Part shown: positions 1 to 15,000 of the stretch, in pieces | Numbering within the stretch: position 1 is the first letter of the stretch | How the letters are laid out: every line of letters begins with the position of its first letter | Source of the DNA: Bilabrum cf. latius | Taxonomy: Eukaryota > Bigyra: Bicosoecida > Bigyra > Bicosoecida | DNA: 64,000 nucleotides | Direction of reading: 5' to 3' | NCBI GenBank assembly: GCA_965178125.1 | Contig: OZ237752.1 | Location: forward strand, 682,001 to 746,000 | Notes under the pieces: generated by a model | Told to the model about the DNA's origin: nothing | Seen by the model: only the letters and a program-made list of their open reading frames with translations | The model's database searches: none | Made by a program: the position numbers and the translations under genes

Positions 1-3000
1 GCTGCCAGTCTACACGGCGAGGGTAAAGAGGACGAGGACGGACTGGCCACCGATGGTTCTCAAACCGCTGGTATTCTGGGATCGGGTGGTACCGCAGCCC
101 ATGGCGAACTGCACGGCGTGACAGGTTCCCCGAGCATGGAGTCGGAAGCTGCCGGTGTCGGTGAGAGCAAGACTGGAGACGGCGATACAGACTAGGGTGG
201 CCTCAGCAGCGCATCTGCAGCTGCTGCTGTTGCCCTCGTGGATGCGGTGCAAGATTCTGCTGCAGACGCTTCAACCCCCAGATAGGGGAGCGCTGCAGCT
301 GCTGCCATGCAGTTCTTGCCTGGCTGCCAACAAGATAGATCCATGGCAGAGCAGGCTGCGGTGGCGCTTGCGATCGGAAGGTCTGGAGCGATGTCGGGGG
401 GCCCTGGGCTCGAGGACTGGGCGCTATCGGTCGAACTACAGGCTGGCCACAACACTGGGACAAGCAGTGGCGTTTTCCCCACCTCGGAATAGTCAGTGAC
501 AGACGCATGCAGGGACTGCCTAATGGCTTGCCTTCCTGGTGCGGATGCGAGATCGCCGTCCAGTAGAAGCTGTGTGCCTGCTGTGTTGGCTGTCTGCGGC
601 CCAACTATTGCCCCCCTTCTCACCGATGCATCCGTCTGCGAAAGAATTATCGGCGCTGCTACAGCCGCAGTATCGCATGACTGTGGTGGTGAAACCGGCA
701 GCGCGGTCGCCTCCAGCGGCACTCTTGCCCTTGTACAAGCCGCCCTCCAGGCGATTACGTCCGCGGTTAGTCCTATCAACACGGGTGCGCCTGTTCAGTA
801 GAAGGCCGTAGTATTCGCCAATGCACTTGCAATTGCGCTCGGGAGTGCTGTCCTTGCTGCCAACGGTGATGACTCTAGCACGGCTTCCGCATTGGCAGCA
901 ATACCCATGAGCGGGTCGACAGGCATGATCGTGGCCGTGGACGAGGAAGGCACAAACGGACATACCAGCACCGCAAAGTATTTTGCCTTGGCACTAGAGA
1001 TTACAACATGCATTCTTGCCAGCGCGATTCGCAGTGACCCATCAGATGGCGCGGTGTCAGGATTCCCGGCAGTTCCATTGTGCGCCATTGTATGCGCGTC
1101 TGCCGTTGCTTCTTGGCCGAGTGGCAGCGCTCGACACCATACTGCTGCCAGAGTATGTATCTCGGGCTGCAACTCGTTGCGGCGGGCTGGCCTTGCGACC
1201 GCTGTAGGCAAATGCTGCCCTGGTATGGCTTCACAGGCAGCGCTGGCGCTGCTTTCAACTGTTTTGCGGGACGGCTGCAGCGATCTGATGCGCAGCGGAT
1301 CAGCCAGCGAGCTGCTAGTTGGGACTGCGATTGAGCTCCTCAGGGGTATCGCATCCGCACAAGACTTCTTCCCAGTTTCATCTGAAGTTGATCCTGCTGT
1401 CCTGCGTGCGAAGTGGTACACTGCAGCTGTTGATACCCTTACTGCGCTGCCTTCACTGGACAAGGGAGAGCACGAGGCGGTTGTCCATGCGCGCACCCTC
1501 GCAGAACTGGTCCAAACGGCTCCTAAAAGTGCGCCTGAAAGTGCTTCAGCTGCGAAGGCAGCGGCATTCATGGTGTTGTTGAGCCTCTCGGGCGACTCTA
1601 CCCTAGAGCACCTGGGTTGGAAGCTAGCATCTGGAGCGCTTGGAAGCACCGTGTCACCTGCCGCCGTTCAGGTCGGCGCGAGCGCACGGGCAACTCTACG
1701 CCTGGATGGAACGCCAAGCCATCCGCTTGCATCAGCATCCCCAGAGCTGATGGAGGAGCTGCAATCGGCCGTAGCTCGCGCCGTTTCCATGGCCGAGTCG
1801 AGTGCCCGGGCCTCTGTGAATGCCCTCACGGAGGGTTCGGACAGCTCCGATGACGACGAGGACGAGCACGATACAACTGGCAGGTACTCTGCAAGAAATT
1901 CGGTGAGACGCTCGAGCTCAGCTGCGCTGATTACCAAGCTATCTGGTTCCCGTGGCTGGTAGGACAGCTCGAAGCTTCCTGGCGCAGCGAGCGTCTTGGC
2001 TGCATTTGTGAGATCAGTTGCTGGCATGCGCGAGTTTGTTGGACCGATGCACGTGCCTTCGTGGTCTAAGCTCGGCAGCCCCCCGCTCTTCGAGCGACAA
2101 CGTATTCAAGCTAGCGATGATTCCGAGTCCGGTGCTATCCGTTCCATTGAAAACAACTGGCTGGCCGGACTTGCACTGAGCATTGCTACGGAACCACCCA
2201 TCCTGCTGGCTTCTACATCCGCTGCAGAAGGCACTGCAAGCGTTCAAGTTTATTTGCACAAGATCCCGCTCGCCATTCGCAACGCCTGCAGCATTCCACT
2301 GCACCCCGTCGAAGGCACCAGCAGAGCTGCTGCCATGTCCGGGGGCATGCTGCGTGTCGGCGGTCTCCTTCGCTTTGTGCTGTGCGCAGAATCCCCAAGT
2401 GACGACGCTGGTATTGTATCGAGCCTGCGGGTTTTGTGCGCGGGCCAAGCCTTCGGTCTTGAGGAGGAGGAGACAGCTTGCCTTTCGATGCAAACGAGCA
2501 TGCGGGCAGGCTGCAGAGCGGCAACTCTGGCAATGATACCGGTCGGTGCTGAGCTCAGTGATGACAAGCTGCTGCCAATGGTTGCAGGGCACGGCAGGTC
2601 AGGGGGCGCCTCTACAAGGGGCAGCACTCATGACAGTATTGATTCGGATCTTCCCAGGGCGAGGTTTCAAGGCTCGGCCGTGTCGCTTGCAGGGCTCTCC
2701 CTAGCTTCGGGCGCCGAGGTAGCGGCGGCTGGTCGGAAGCAAGGTGGATGTGAGACCCCCTTCCGATTTGCAGTGCGCGTGGCAAGGCCTGACGATGGCG
2801 CCCTCCCGGCCCTAGCAGATTCAGCAGCTGATTGCGCGGATGGGCCCACTGGACTTGAGGCTGCCAGTGCAGAGCTGAACCCTGGAGGTGGAATGGGCGT
2901 GCAACGCTCGGTAATTTTGTTTGCCTCGAGACAAGAAAATTATTTCCGACGGAAACGAGCGGGGCCTAGCTCTGGTTCACCGGGAGCTGGGGACTACTCG

Positions 3001-6000
3001 GGGCACTTGGGCAGGCAATAGGTTTCGGTCGATGTGGACGGATCGATTGAGGCCACTGTAAATCTGGTCCGGGCTACGCTAAAAAAGCATCAAAGCCACT
3101 AGAGGCAGCTCGCCGAGAACGCAGCTGCCATGGGCAGCGCTCCCAGATCGGTGCACTCGGACGCAATGATTGCAGCATCGTGCCGCGAGATCGCTGCCCA
3201 GCTTCGGAGGGAGGGCAGCGCGGTGATTCACAGGGGAAGCCCCAAGGCATGCCGCGACATGGCAATTCGGCTGACAATGAGCGGACTAAGGATCGTTATT
3301 GCGCCTACCTTTACTGCACCCAGCTCACAATTCAACGCGAGGAGCCCTGCTATGATGCACGAGGACTCCGTAGAGCCGAAAATCCCTGCAAACTACCTGT
3401 GGGTGGATCAGTCCAGTGCCCATGCCACAATGTAGCTGGTTGAATTGCTAGGGGGCTGGCTTCCAGCCGATCAGTAGGCTATATTTGCTGAATCGATGCT
3501 GAACGTGGTCGAGTCGTGTCCATTGGGCAAGAGTGCATGCAGCAGAGGTGTCGTGTCTCTGCTTGGTAGGCTCTTGGGTGCTCGCGGCCACGGCTTCCAG
3601 CCCCGCATCGGGGACCCCGTGATGGTAAGGGCTCCTGCTTTCGTTCCGTCGACTGGTGCCGCAACAAATTCCAACCCGGATGGCTGCTGGCCCGCCCTAC
3701 TGGTTGATTTCGACGTTCCAGCCGCGGCAGCGTGCGTTTCGTTGCAACCGGGAGGAGTGGGCGTTTGGGTGCCAGCAGGCTCCTTGTCTGCGATTACCCC
3801 AGCGGATCCACCGTCGCCTCAGTTTGGAGCCCTGGTAGCTGCTCGTCGTCTTCTCTTCAGCTCACACGCCGTGGCTGGTACGAAACTGGCGTAGGCTTGG
3901 ATCGCAGAGGCGCTCAAGACCCTTGATTCTCGCGTGTCGGCCGAAGGAGGGCAGCCAGCCTCCTATTCGTTCTTCTCAGATGACGCAAGCGTTCTCAAGT
4001 CAGAGGGTGCTGCCACGCATATCATGGACACGTCGCTTACGAAGGTGCGGCTTGCGCAAGTGGCTGACGTGCTCGCAGCCATGGCTGAAACAGCTGCGCG
4101 AAGCAGCGACTCTCCATCGCTATCCATCTCATCAGTGCTGCAGGAGTCGGTAGCTCGCAAGCCTGCTGCATGGAACAGTCTTCTTGCTAACGCTGCGGCA
4201 TCCACTGCAGCGAGTGTCGTTGCTGCTGATTTGGAGCTCATAGCGATGCACGGCCCACCCAATGCTGGGTTGGGCGCATGCCCGCCAATCATACAGCAGT
4301 CGCGCCACTAGCGAATTCAAGTCGCGATCGACGATGCTCACCAACCTGCATACTCGTATGGCAGATCGCACCCTCTTCGGCAGGTTTTGCCTCTGCCAAC
4401 TAACCCGCTCGCTGGTCACGGCACGGCTGGCCCTGTCACTCACGACTCCTCTGGCGAAGTTGCGCATCGCATTTAGCAGGCACTATAGGGCCGGGCCAAA
4501 CTAAGCTAGTCTGGAATCGATGGGCCGCAGTCAAACGGGTCATCTGGCTAGCTTCAGACTTATATTGCGAGCTTGGTTGCCGCGCATGCAGCCGTGCAGC
4601 GCAGTGCAATGTCCACACAATGCTAGCATTGGGCTTCACAGGCGGGCTCGCCAGGCAATCCGCAGCGGGTCGACAACGTTAACAACGCCGTGCCAACGGA
4701 TGCCAACGGGCCTCGCCAATGGCTGGCTGCTCTGGAAGAATCGGTCGTTTGGGCGTCCTCTGCTGCATCACTGCCTATGCTTGGTTACATGCCGGCCGAG
4801 CTACGTGTTGAGATAGAGAATGCTTTGGCGTCTGCAGCAAGGGACGGAGATCATACAGCTGAAGCGAATGAAGGTGCTGCGGCCGCTGGTAAGAGTGCGT
4901 TCTTGACACGCAAGCGGGCAGCGCGCCGGAATGCGCCGCCAAACGTACACTTTCGGGGCGAGTCGCTTGGCGTGGATGCACCGCGAGCGTGGCAAATGGT
5001 GGTCGAAGGTGCTGTCGGTCGGCGTTCCAGCTCCGGCAACGTTTCGCTCGTCCCCTGGGCTGCCTTTGCTGGCTTTCACCACCGTGACGAAGACGTTCGT
5101 AGGGGAGAAAAGGTCCCACCAAACTCCAGATCTACCGAACCAGTGGTGCTGTCCACGGCTCTGCCTGTGCCCGTATACGAGACCATTCGAAGCTCGATCG
5201 TTGACCACGATGCGTCTGTCCAATCGGACAAAGAGGCCATTGACAGCTCGCCGACGGTGTAGGAGCCGAGCGCAGTGTACTATTTCGAGGTGGTCGCGGT
5301 GCCCAACCTGCCTCAGGTAGAGGCAGCCGTTGAACGGCAGAAGCAACACAGGCAGCAAAGGGCCATTAGCTCGAGGTCAGGCAGGCCGCAGCCGTTGCAG
5401 TCCCACGAGGCACAGCCTAGAGACGTGCCTGATGTCAAGGTCGGCCTCTGGAGCGAACAGGCCGCTGCACGGAGCAGGCACGGCCTCGAGTGGGGCGAGG
5501 GCTCCGTCGCGTACAACGTTACGACGGGTCAGAAGGAGCGGTTTGTTCCTCTCGCAAGGTGCTCTTCGGCCGCAGGCAAGGCCGGTAAGTCTGCCATATC
5601 TGAGAGCGTTGAGGAGGACGTGGCCTGGGACCAGTCATTCAATGCGTCTGCGGTCACCTCGCTTGCCGACTGCCTGCAGGCCCTAGGCAATGCTGTGCGT
5701 GTACTGGCTCGACTAACCACAAGCCCTCAGTAGGCCGGGAAGGGCGATTCTAGAGCGGCCGCGGGTGCTGCAGCTAGCGGTGTAGGGGAGAGCAAGGAGC
5801 AGGAAGGAGGCGGCGGCAGCAAGGAGGCAGACTCTGACCTGGACGACGGAGGAGATGAAGAGGTCCGGTAGGCAGGGCCAAGCGCCACAGCCGAGGAGAT
5901 AGCCACTGCAGAAAACGCCGTGAAGAAGCTACGCGTAAGGCTGCAGGCGCTAATGCGTGGGATAGGTGAGGGCAGCGAGCCGGTGGAGCCGCTAGGAAAC

Positions 6001-9000
6001 AAGCGGATATGTCTGGAGCTCGGCATGCCTCTCGACGTGAAGGACTTGGAGGGACGAATTATGTGGCGACCAGCTGAAATCATCGGCCTCAAGTTCCAGG
6101 ACGGCCAGGTGATTGGAATGGCCGACAAAGGCGGGAAGCTGGCCTACGATGCTGCACCTCGCGGGCACGTCGAAGAGCCAACAGGGGCCGTCTCACAGGT
6201 TCTTGTGCACTTCAACGGTTGGGAGTCGAACTGGGACGAATGGATCGATGTCTAGGCGTGTGAAGAGAAGCATGCACCTCCTTCTGTTAACTCTTCGAGT
6301 GAATTAGCGTAGATCGACAGGGGTACTGGCTCGGTGGCATCACGAGGCATAGGATCCCCCGTCCGGAGGCGCCCCGATGGGTCCCTTGTGCGTGGCTCTT
6401 CAGGGTCCGCGCTTGGCACGCCACCCCGTCCAGAGACGCATGGCCCTCCGTCACGAAGCACGCCCCGCATTGCGGTGCGTCGCCCGACCGAGGCAGAGCT
6501 GGCCCAGGAGCAGAGGCGACAGCGCAGGCGGCCGCAGCTCAGCGCCGCCCAGGAGCGCCGCATCCTGACGATGCTGCAGCCCATGGGCATCGATTCGTCT
6601 GCCTTGCGCGAAATACTGTCGCAGGGGCGCGAGAGCCAGACGAGAAGGGGCCCCATGGGCGAGATGCTCAGCCGCTTGATTTAGCACGTAGTCGGTGACC
6701 TGGGAGGGGAGGACCTCAAGTCAGAGGAATCGAAGGTTAGGCTCGCGCCCAGGGGGTCCAACACGCCTACCGGGCCCCGGTCCGGCTTCATGAGACGCGA
6801 GCCGTACGGCATTCGCAGGCGGCTCCTGAACCTACCCGGGGAGCACGGGAGCTTGGATGACCTAGTGGCTTACCTGCGGAGGCGTCGTCACAAGTCCACA
6901 GCTCAAGGTATGCACTCACCTGGATTCGTGGATAGTAGTGGTATGATGAACGGCGAAGAGGACGAGGACGAGGATGACGAGGACGAGTGGGAGCGTGACT
7001 CTCCCGCGGCAGGTGACTCTGGCCGGCCAGGGAGCAGGAGCAGCAGCGTCCGCAGCAAGTCGTTGCGATTCGGCGACGGCCTCCTCAGCACAAAATCGCC
7101 TGCTCGCCTAGCACTGCAGGGCGTCCCAAATAGTCCCCCTGTTGGTGAAGACGGGATGGAGCGGCTTGAGGCGCTGCCGCCTGGGGCCACCGTGATTGGT
7201 TGCGCCTGGGATGTGCTTCGTGGGGAGGTTCGGTACGCTGTAGACGGCATGGATCAAGGCGTGGCGTTCCGGGGCGTCTACGGCAGGCTGCACCCAGCCG
7301 TGTCCGTGACCAATTCAATGGTATCAGTGTCTCTTAACACAGGGCAAGGGCCGTTCTACTTCGCCCCACCAGTGCGCCGCGAGACAGGCGATGGACCCAG
7401 CCCCCGTTCCGTGCCTCGCCAGAGCCTCGGATCTCCCGCAGACGCCTCCGCGAGGAGATCATCCCGATCCTCTTCGGGCACGGGCGCAAGCATGGGGCTT
7501 GATGCCATCACCCCGCCGTCAGAAATGTCAGCTACTGACGCGAGGCTGCAGGATCTGCCCCTGGTCATGCGAGACGCCGTGTCAGACATTTTGTCCCTGC
7601 ACGAACGCGCCACGACGAGCCTGCTGCACAGGGTGTCTGGCAGGGCAAAAGAGGTGTCGAGGATAAGGAGAGGTACAAGGTCATTGCGTCGTATTGCAGC
7701 ATCAGACACGGCTCGGAGGAGAAACCTTGCCATGGAGCTGCAAGAATTCCTGCCAGGCGTGGGCATGGGTCACCTAATGCGGCTGCTGCGGCAGTGCAAC
7801 GACAACAAGCAGCACGCGGCCGAAGTGGCCCTGCACCGCGCCGAGCAGATGATGGGCCCGGACTTGGAAGCGGAAGTGAGGGGAGAGGAGGACAAGCAGC
7901 ACATCGTCGCGACGTTTGGCCCTGGTGTCGAAGGAGGCTCTGGTGCTACTGGGGTCCGTTACCTGCACCACAACTCGGGCGCGTTCGGCGGGCGCCCGCC
8001 CCGTTTCCCCGGCCTGAACGGTGTGCTTGTTATAGCCGACCCACCCATGCTAGAGCAGCCGATGCAGAACGCTAGCTAGGCAGAGGGCAACATCGTGCTG
8101 TGCCACAGGGGTCGCTGCACCTTCCTTGACAAAGCCAGGCACGCCCAAGCAGCGGGAGCTGCTGCCATCATCATCGCAAGCGATGACGACACCGTGTTCA
8201 TACCTGATGCTGGCGATGACCCAGCGGATGACGTCACCATACCGGTGCTGATGGTAAGCCGCCCGGAGGCAGAGGTACTCGAGGCTGCAAAGCGCACCAT
8301 TTAGGGGCGGGGAAGAGAAGGACCGATGCTACAAATTTCCATCGGGCTGTATCCGCCAGACGGGACCGTGGAGACTGGCGAGGCAGGAGATGCAGCTGCC
8401 ACGGGTCGGACCCGGGCGAGGACGGGCTCATCTGTTGCAGGCTCTCGGGTCGATGACGAGTGCGATACAGCGGAGGAGGCTGAGGGCGACGCGGTGTGCG
8501 GTCCCGGCCCGTGCGTGCTGTGGTCAGAAGCCAGAGCCGCCGACTTGAGAGCGATTGCATCGCGCCTGCGCCAGGGCAGCGCAAAGGAAGCCCATACGAG
8601 GTTTTCAGCTGGAGCATCGTCACCTGATAGCAGGGTTCTGTCTGCCGCTAGCTATGATGTTCCGCTTAAGGGCGTAGCCACCGCCGACTCGGTGATGCGA
8701 ACTGGGCTGAGGAGGCGGTGGTCAAGTAGGCCGACGCTGAAGGACCTTGGACTGGTGCTACCGCCTGGGCCGGACTACTTTGCAACCAAGGGTGGCATGC
8801 TGCTGCGAGCACCACCAAACACGCTGTGGTCGCAGGACGCGGATGGAATGTCGATTGGAGACACGCGCGTCAAAGTGGTCGGCCCTGGTTACATCCCACC
8901 CGGACAGGTCCCAGAGCGGCTGGGTGCCGACTACCTACACTCGTCACCCGGCGTCATGCTCCGGTCGACGGATGCAATTCTCAAAGCGGCAAATCCTTCT

Positions 9001-12000
9001 CTCCTGAGGGCTGCTGGCGAGGACAGCGACGAAGATGGTGAAGGCATGGCTGACAGCGAGTTCGCTTCGGGCGCTGGTGCTGGGGGTGCCGCAAGCGGTG
9101 CCAGCGCTAGCTCACCGTCGAAGCACGATGCCTTCATTGCCTCAAGGGATTGGCTGACCAGAGGCTACATCGCTGCGCACGGCCACCTGCTACTGGTAAG
9201 CTCCAAGGGAAATCATGGCGCGCCAAGCGGTAACGCTGGAGAAGAAGCTTCACCAATCGTCGGTAGCGTGATTGGCACTCCCCGCTGGTCTCTGCCGCAG
9301 CCTCTGCTACACGTTAGCGACCCCGTTGAGGTCGGTTAGACACAGCAGGATGAGTCAGGTCCGGGCAGCGGCCCAGGGCAAGGTCGCCCCGGGACTGCAA
9401 CATCGAGGTTGTAGGGTGGCGGCAGGCAGTCTCGGAGGCGACAAGCTGAGGCTCAGTGGATGGCTCAAATTCAGCTTCAGTTACAGCAGCGAAGGGTACC
9501 TGAGGTGCTTGCGCAGTAGATCTTCGGATTGCTGCAGTCCGGAGGCGAAAACAACGAGGCGATGGCGCGCGTGCTGCTTCAGGACCATGGCCTGCAGCTC
9601 CCCGCAAGGCCTGCAGTGGAGGATGAGGAGGAACAGAGCAGTGATGCTGGCTCAGAGGCGGCCCAAGGAGCTGCCGGTGGTGGTGCACCAGGCACGCCTG
9701 GTGACGATCACTCGCCGGTTCCTGGCGCTGCGGCTGCGTCCCCTGGCGGCACACGTCCGGTCGGGTCCAGATCTCCAGGCCTCGGCCCCGCAACCCCTCA
9801 AGCACAGCCGTTCGCGTCGCCGACCTTGGGTCCGAACACAGGCTCTGCCCGCATGTCCGGCGGGCCACATCCGCATCCCACACCGTCCCCTTCCCTTCGG
9901 CCGTTCATGTCACCCTCTGGGTCTGCAATGGTGCCTGGCAGCGCGCAGCTGGGTGCATCGCAGCGATAGGCAGCCAGGTCATTCGCGACCATCCACGGTG
10001 CCGATGCAGCGGGCCATGGCTCCTGGCAAGAGGGTAGTGACACGGCAGCCGGAGCTGCGTGTGCTGGCAGTGTCCTTGGCTGGTTTGCGGAAGCTATGTC
10101 AATTTCTCGGGACGATGCCATCGTGTTGGCTGAGCCCAGCGCACAGCACACTGACGCAGAGGATGGGTAGGCAGCCAGTGGTGGTGCAAGTGCTTCAGCG
10201 GGTGAAGCGAGGGGTGCCGCATTTGATGCTGCAGGTGGGAGTTCTGCGCTCGAATCACCTGGAATCGACCGCGAGTCCGCGTTGGTTTCGCGGTCCATCT
10301 CTGCTGCTGTCGGCGCTGCCCTTCGCTCTACTGGCGGGACAGCTTATCGCCTCTTGTCCGGCGGCTTTGATGAGATTTAGCAGAGCTGGGCGTCGCTTCG
10401 ACTAGCTGGTCGCACTCGGGCGGAGCGTCGCTTGGCTCTGTCCCTCCCCTCCGCTTCGAGGGGCTCGCACAGCTCCAGCGATCGCAGAGAGCGAGTCATG
10501 GCTTCGGCAACGGCGCTGGCTGACGAATCGCTCATCACAGAGGCATACGACCTGCAGGTGCTGCGTGCCAGGGTGGCTGGAGGTGGTGCTCCGTCTGCGG
10601 TTCCGCGCTGTTTGAGTGTGGAGGAGCTGAGCCTAGGCCAGGAGGTCATCTTGGCTGTGCCCGACCCTTGCGTGCTAGGACGGCTGGCTGCTCTCCAGAT
10701 TCAGAGTGCGAATAAAGCTGTAGGCCAGCAAGATGAGTCCCTTCTGAGAACGTCTCGAGCAGCATCGCTTCCTACCTAGTGCAACGAAAGCGCCTTGGCT
10801 GGGGCTGGGAAGCGCAGTGGAGTCGCGGATGATGCCCCGTCAGCTGCCTCGTTGATAGCCGACAGCACAAGTGCCGACGGCACTGTGGGCAACGTGCCGC
10901 CGCAGAGCCTGCCCCCGCATGCCCCCGTGCGATCGCTATTCAAGAACGGCCATCTGTATGATGGTCACATTACCAAGATACGGGTGCTGCGAGGACCCAA
11001 CCGCGAGCGTGGTGCGCGACGTATTGCGAGGCAACGGTCGAAGGAAGCTTTCAGGGCTGCGGAGGCGAGAGGCAACAGCTCCTTGGGTGCCTTGCAGGGA
11101 GCCGACGTGCAGGCACCTGCTCGTGGCTGGTGGTTCGCCTACGATGTGAAGTACGATGATGGTGACCTGGAAGAGTACGTCACTCCGGACAGGATGATGC
11201 TGCACTCGGCGAGAACTGATCCGGTCCCAGTGGCCCACATAGAGTTGGGTCGGGTGCGAATCGTGTCCATCGGCCCGGGTGCACAGGCGTAGGAACATGA
11301 CAGCTCGAACGTTCGAAGCGCTATGGAGCGTCGAGACCCGCGAGTTGCCGCTCTGTCCCATGGGCTTGCCCTAGATGCCCCGACTGGTAGTAAGACCCCG
11401 GGGTGGGTGCGGCTGGGTTTACGAGACGGCTTGTCTGGGATGGGTCGCATGTTCGCGGCTGCTGCAGGCGTATCTCGTGCCGGCGCCGGTGCGGGCGGTT
11501 CACAGCACGCAGCGAGCGCTTCGTTCGGCAGCCTGAGCTCCATCCGTTGCAGCGTTGCAGACGTTGACAAGCAGAGCGGCATGGCTCTGGTATGCGCGAT
11601 CGAAGGCAATGGCGGGTCTGTTGGTGCATGGTGGGTGCCTGCACAAGCCTTGCGGCTGCCGGGCAGCTCGTGGACTGCCTGGCCAACCTCCCGGCACGCC
11701 CAGCTGTCCAAGCTGCCTGGAGGGAACGTTCTGGTAAAGGCCAACTTGGGCATGCTGAGGAACGCAGCTCGAGGCGGCTCCACCTCCGCTGTGCATGCTA
11801 TCACCAGCGTGCTCGGCGCGATGCTGCAGCAGCCGTGCAAGCGAGTATCGGAGGTGGCAGATATGGCGGCTGCAGGCAGCGCACTGGATGCGTGCATGTG
11901 GCTGGCGTGCCTTGTAGTGGATGTGAAATCGCCTACAGTTCCTGTCGCAATCGCACCAGGACCTGTGGCGTAGGATGTAATGCGCCTGATTGCTATGGCT

Positions 12001-15000
12001 AGGGCGGCTAGCTGCTGGTCGGGCCTGGAAAACCAGCTGAATTCCTCTCGTGATTCGGCTTTCGCGCGACTCATGTCGCCTGAGACCTTGGTGCAAGTCC
12101 TCCAGCACTGCCCAGATGCCTTAGCAGAGGCGGTGCTTCTGGCAACGGCGGCGTCAGGCACCTCTGCTCGGTCGGTCAACGTAGAGGACACTCACGTCGT
12201 GGCCCAGGCCACTGGTGCACTTCCCGAGGAGTCAAGCGTCGGCCCCGACAACGCATTCGGGCTCCGAGTCATGGAACCCAAGGCACTGCTCTCCCCTCTC
12301 ACGAGCTACTCTGGAGCCTCTGCCTCGGTGGTGATAGAGGTTCGCGGTGGAAAGCGAGGTGTGCACCGCCCCGGGCGTGAGGGCCAGGCGGTCGTTGCTG
12401 TTACCGCGCAGCCACCCCCGGCCTCCATCGTGGTGATCGACGAGAATTCGGGTCCTGAGAGACTGGCGCAGGTCCCCAGACACCCGTCAAAGCGGCTGTC
12501 AAGGCAATTGTACGAGATGGTCAGCAGGGGCCGCAGCGCCAGCGCCACGGTAGCTGCTTTTGGCATCTACGAGGATCGTGATGACAGTGGATCTCAGGTC
12601 CACGGCCGCGTGGAGGCTCTCGATGGGACAGTCGAAGTGTCTGCTCGATTCGTTGGCAGAGCAGGTGCTGGCCTGTGGGCCGCGTTTGGCGAGAGCACGG
12701 ACGACCGCCCAGAATTCGTGGATCTTTGGGCCATACCTGACGGCTGGAAGGCTGCCATGCATGCGTGCAGAGTGCTGCTTGGGCTGCCGAAAGAGCAGCT
12801 AGTTCGGATTGAGCAGGCTGTATTCTCGGTCGTAGAGGCCCTGACTGTGGCGACTGTGGCCCTGCAAGGTAACGTGAACAAGTCAACGAGCAGCGCCTGG
12901 AATGGAGTTGGAGACGATGACTCCGTGCTCGCGCTTCCAAGCGTCGCCAGAGCAGAGGCAATGCACCTTGCGCAGGCCCTGACGAGGCGTCTTAGCGCAA
13001 AATCCAAGCCGCTTTCGTTCTAGAGGCACCACCTGGTGACTCAAGACAGCGAGGCCATGCGAAGCGTCCTCCCACTCTGGTTGGGCAGCGCCGGTGCCAC
13101 AGACGACGGCGACGGCGCTCCGTTCAATTACGTACAGACGGTCGGTGCGCTCGTGGAGTCGGGTAACACGGACATGCTTGCGCTGCTAGGTGCCCTGTCT
13201 CACTCTTGCAGGTCCATCTGTGGTCAAGCCATGGCGGGTTTGACGTGGCCTGGAGATGTGGAGACCCGGCTGGTTGCTCCCGAGGAGCCTGACCAGCAGC
13301 CAAAGGAAGCCTTTGGTTCTTCGGCATCTGTGGACTTGGCAGTACAGGCGGTCCAGGAGGGCCGAGCTGCGAGTAATACGGTTAAGTTTGCTATCCACAG
13401 GGCTGCTAGCGTTCGAAATCTGCTGAACGTGGTCGGCAAGATGCACCGTGCCAGCTCTGCGAGTTCCGCCGGTGCATTGGAGGGAATGCCCATGTGGGTG
13501 ATTGCGCTTGCGGCTAACTTGGCACCTGGTGACGCTGACCTGGTTAGTTCTACTGCAAGAGACTTTGCTTCCGCCTCCGCCTCCTCTTCCGGAGCTGGCG
13601 ACTAGGGCGATGCATCTGAAGTGTGCTGGACGCGTGATATGGACTTGTGCGTGATGCAGCTGGCTCATGCCGTGGCAGAAGCCGTTGCTGATTCGCGTGC
13701 AGATCGTGTGCTGCGTCCTGGGGCCTCCGCTAGCCTGCTGTCATCCACCTACCCAGAGCCATCAGCATCTGAGAAGGCTGCTGCGCTAGAGAAAAGGGAG
13801 GAACAGCTCAACGGGTAGGGTGAGGTGGCGTGGGGCGGGTGGCTGCGTGCGGCAGGCCGCGAGGACTCTGCAGACATTTCAACGGAAGGCCTAGCACACG
13901 CCCTTCCACTGGCACTCAAGCTGCCTGCCAGGGCCATTCACCCAGCCGCGAGTCAGGAACACTACTCGAGCTCATTAGAACGGACCAGGAGGCTTGCCCG
14001 GGAGTGCAGGCTGGCCCTCGCCCGTGTTCTTGGTGTGGCCGCCACTGGCAGTTCCGAGGCGGCGTTGGAAGACGCTCTCTGCGGTGATGAGGCTGTGCAG
14101 TCATTCAAAACCAAATTTGCGGCTCTCCGCGAGGTAAATGGTGCTGAATTGAGCAGGCGGTATCTCGTGCTCAGCACGATTGGGGCCAAGGTATTCGAGT
14201 ACATGCCGGATCTGGTCGCGCTGGGACTCGCGGGGGATTGCAGTGGCCTCTAGCACTGCGCGCTCCCGTACCAGTCAGACGCCTTATTGTCTGACTCATC
14301 CAGCACCTCCACGCGACGATCAGCAACAAAGTCCATTGCTCAGTCTGCCATGTACGCCAGCAGCCTGCACCTCCACTTGAGGCTATCTGGCTCCTTGCCG
14401 GGGGATGATGCGGGCGCACCCACTGGGTCCATTGACCTCCTCCGGCGAATGTTGCCTGCCGACGCAGACGCTATACACGGTGCAATTGGACTGGGTCCGA
14501 GGCACGGCTCGATGCTGTCTCAGCAGCTAGCCAGCGTGCTACCCCTCGGGGCAAGGGAAGGCTGGTGGTCGGCAGCTATGCATGCCACGGCAGTGACTGA
14601 AGCGAGCAAGCGGCCCCTGTTCCGAATCAACCGATTCAAGGCGCACGCGCCTGCTGCAGCCGGTACCAAGAACAGCGTGCTCGGCCAGCTGCTTGGCCAG
14701 TTGCTCAAGATTCACCCGGTGCAGCTGCGAGCAGTGCAGGCGTCCCCCCATCTGCCCTACGAAGTGAAACTCTCCGGGGAGAGGGTGGTCGGAGAGACGG
14801 GGCCTTTCAGGGAGGTGCTGGCCGATCTCTCGCACGACCTGACGCCGCCCTAGCTGGTCACCAAGCTGTCCATCACTGAGATCAGCAAGGGCTCGGATGG
14901 TGACTCAGGACGGGAAGAAGGTGGGCCAGAGGATACGGCGTCCGCGGCATCAGAATCGTCAAGAGCCCAAACCAGCCCTCACCCGCACCTTAGTGCGATG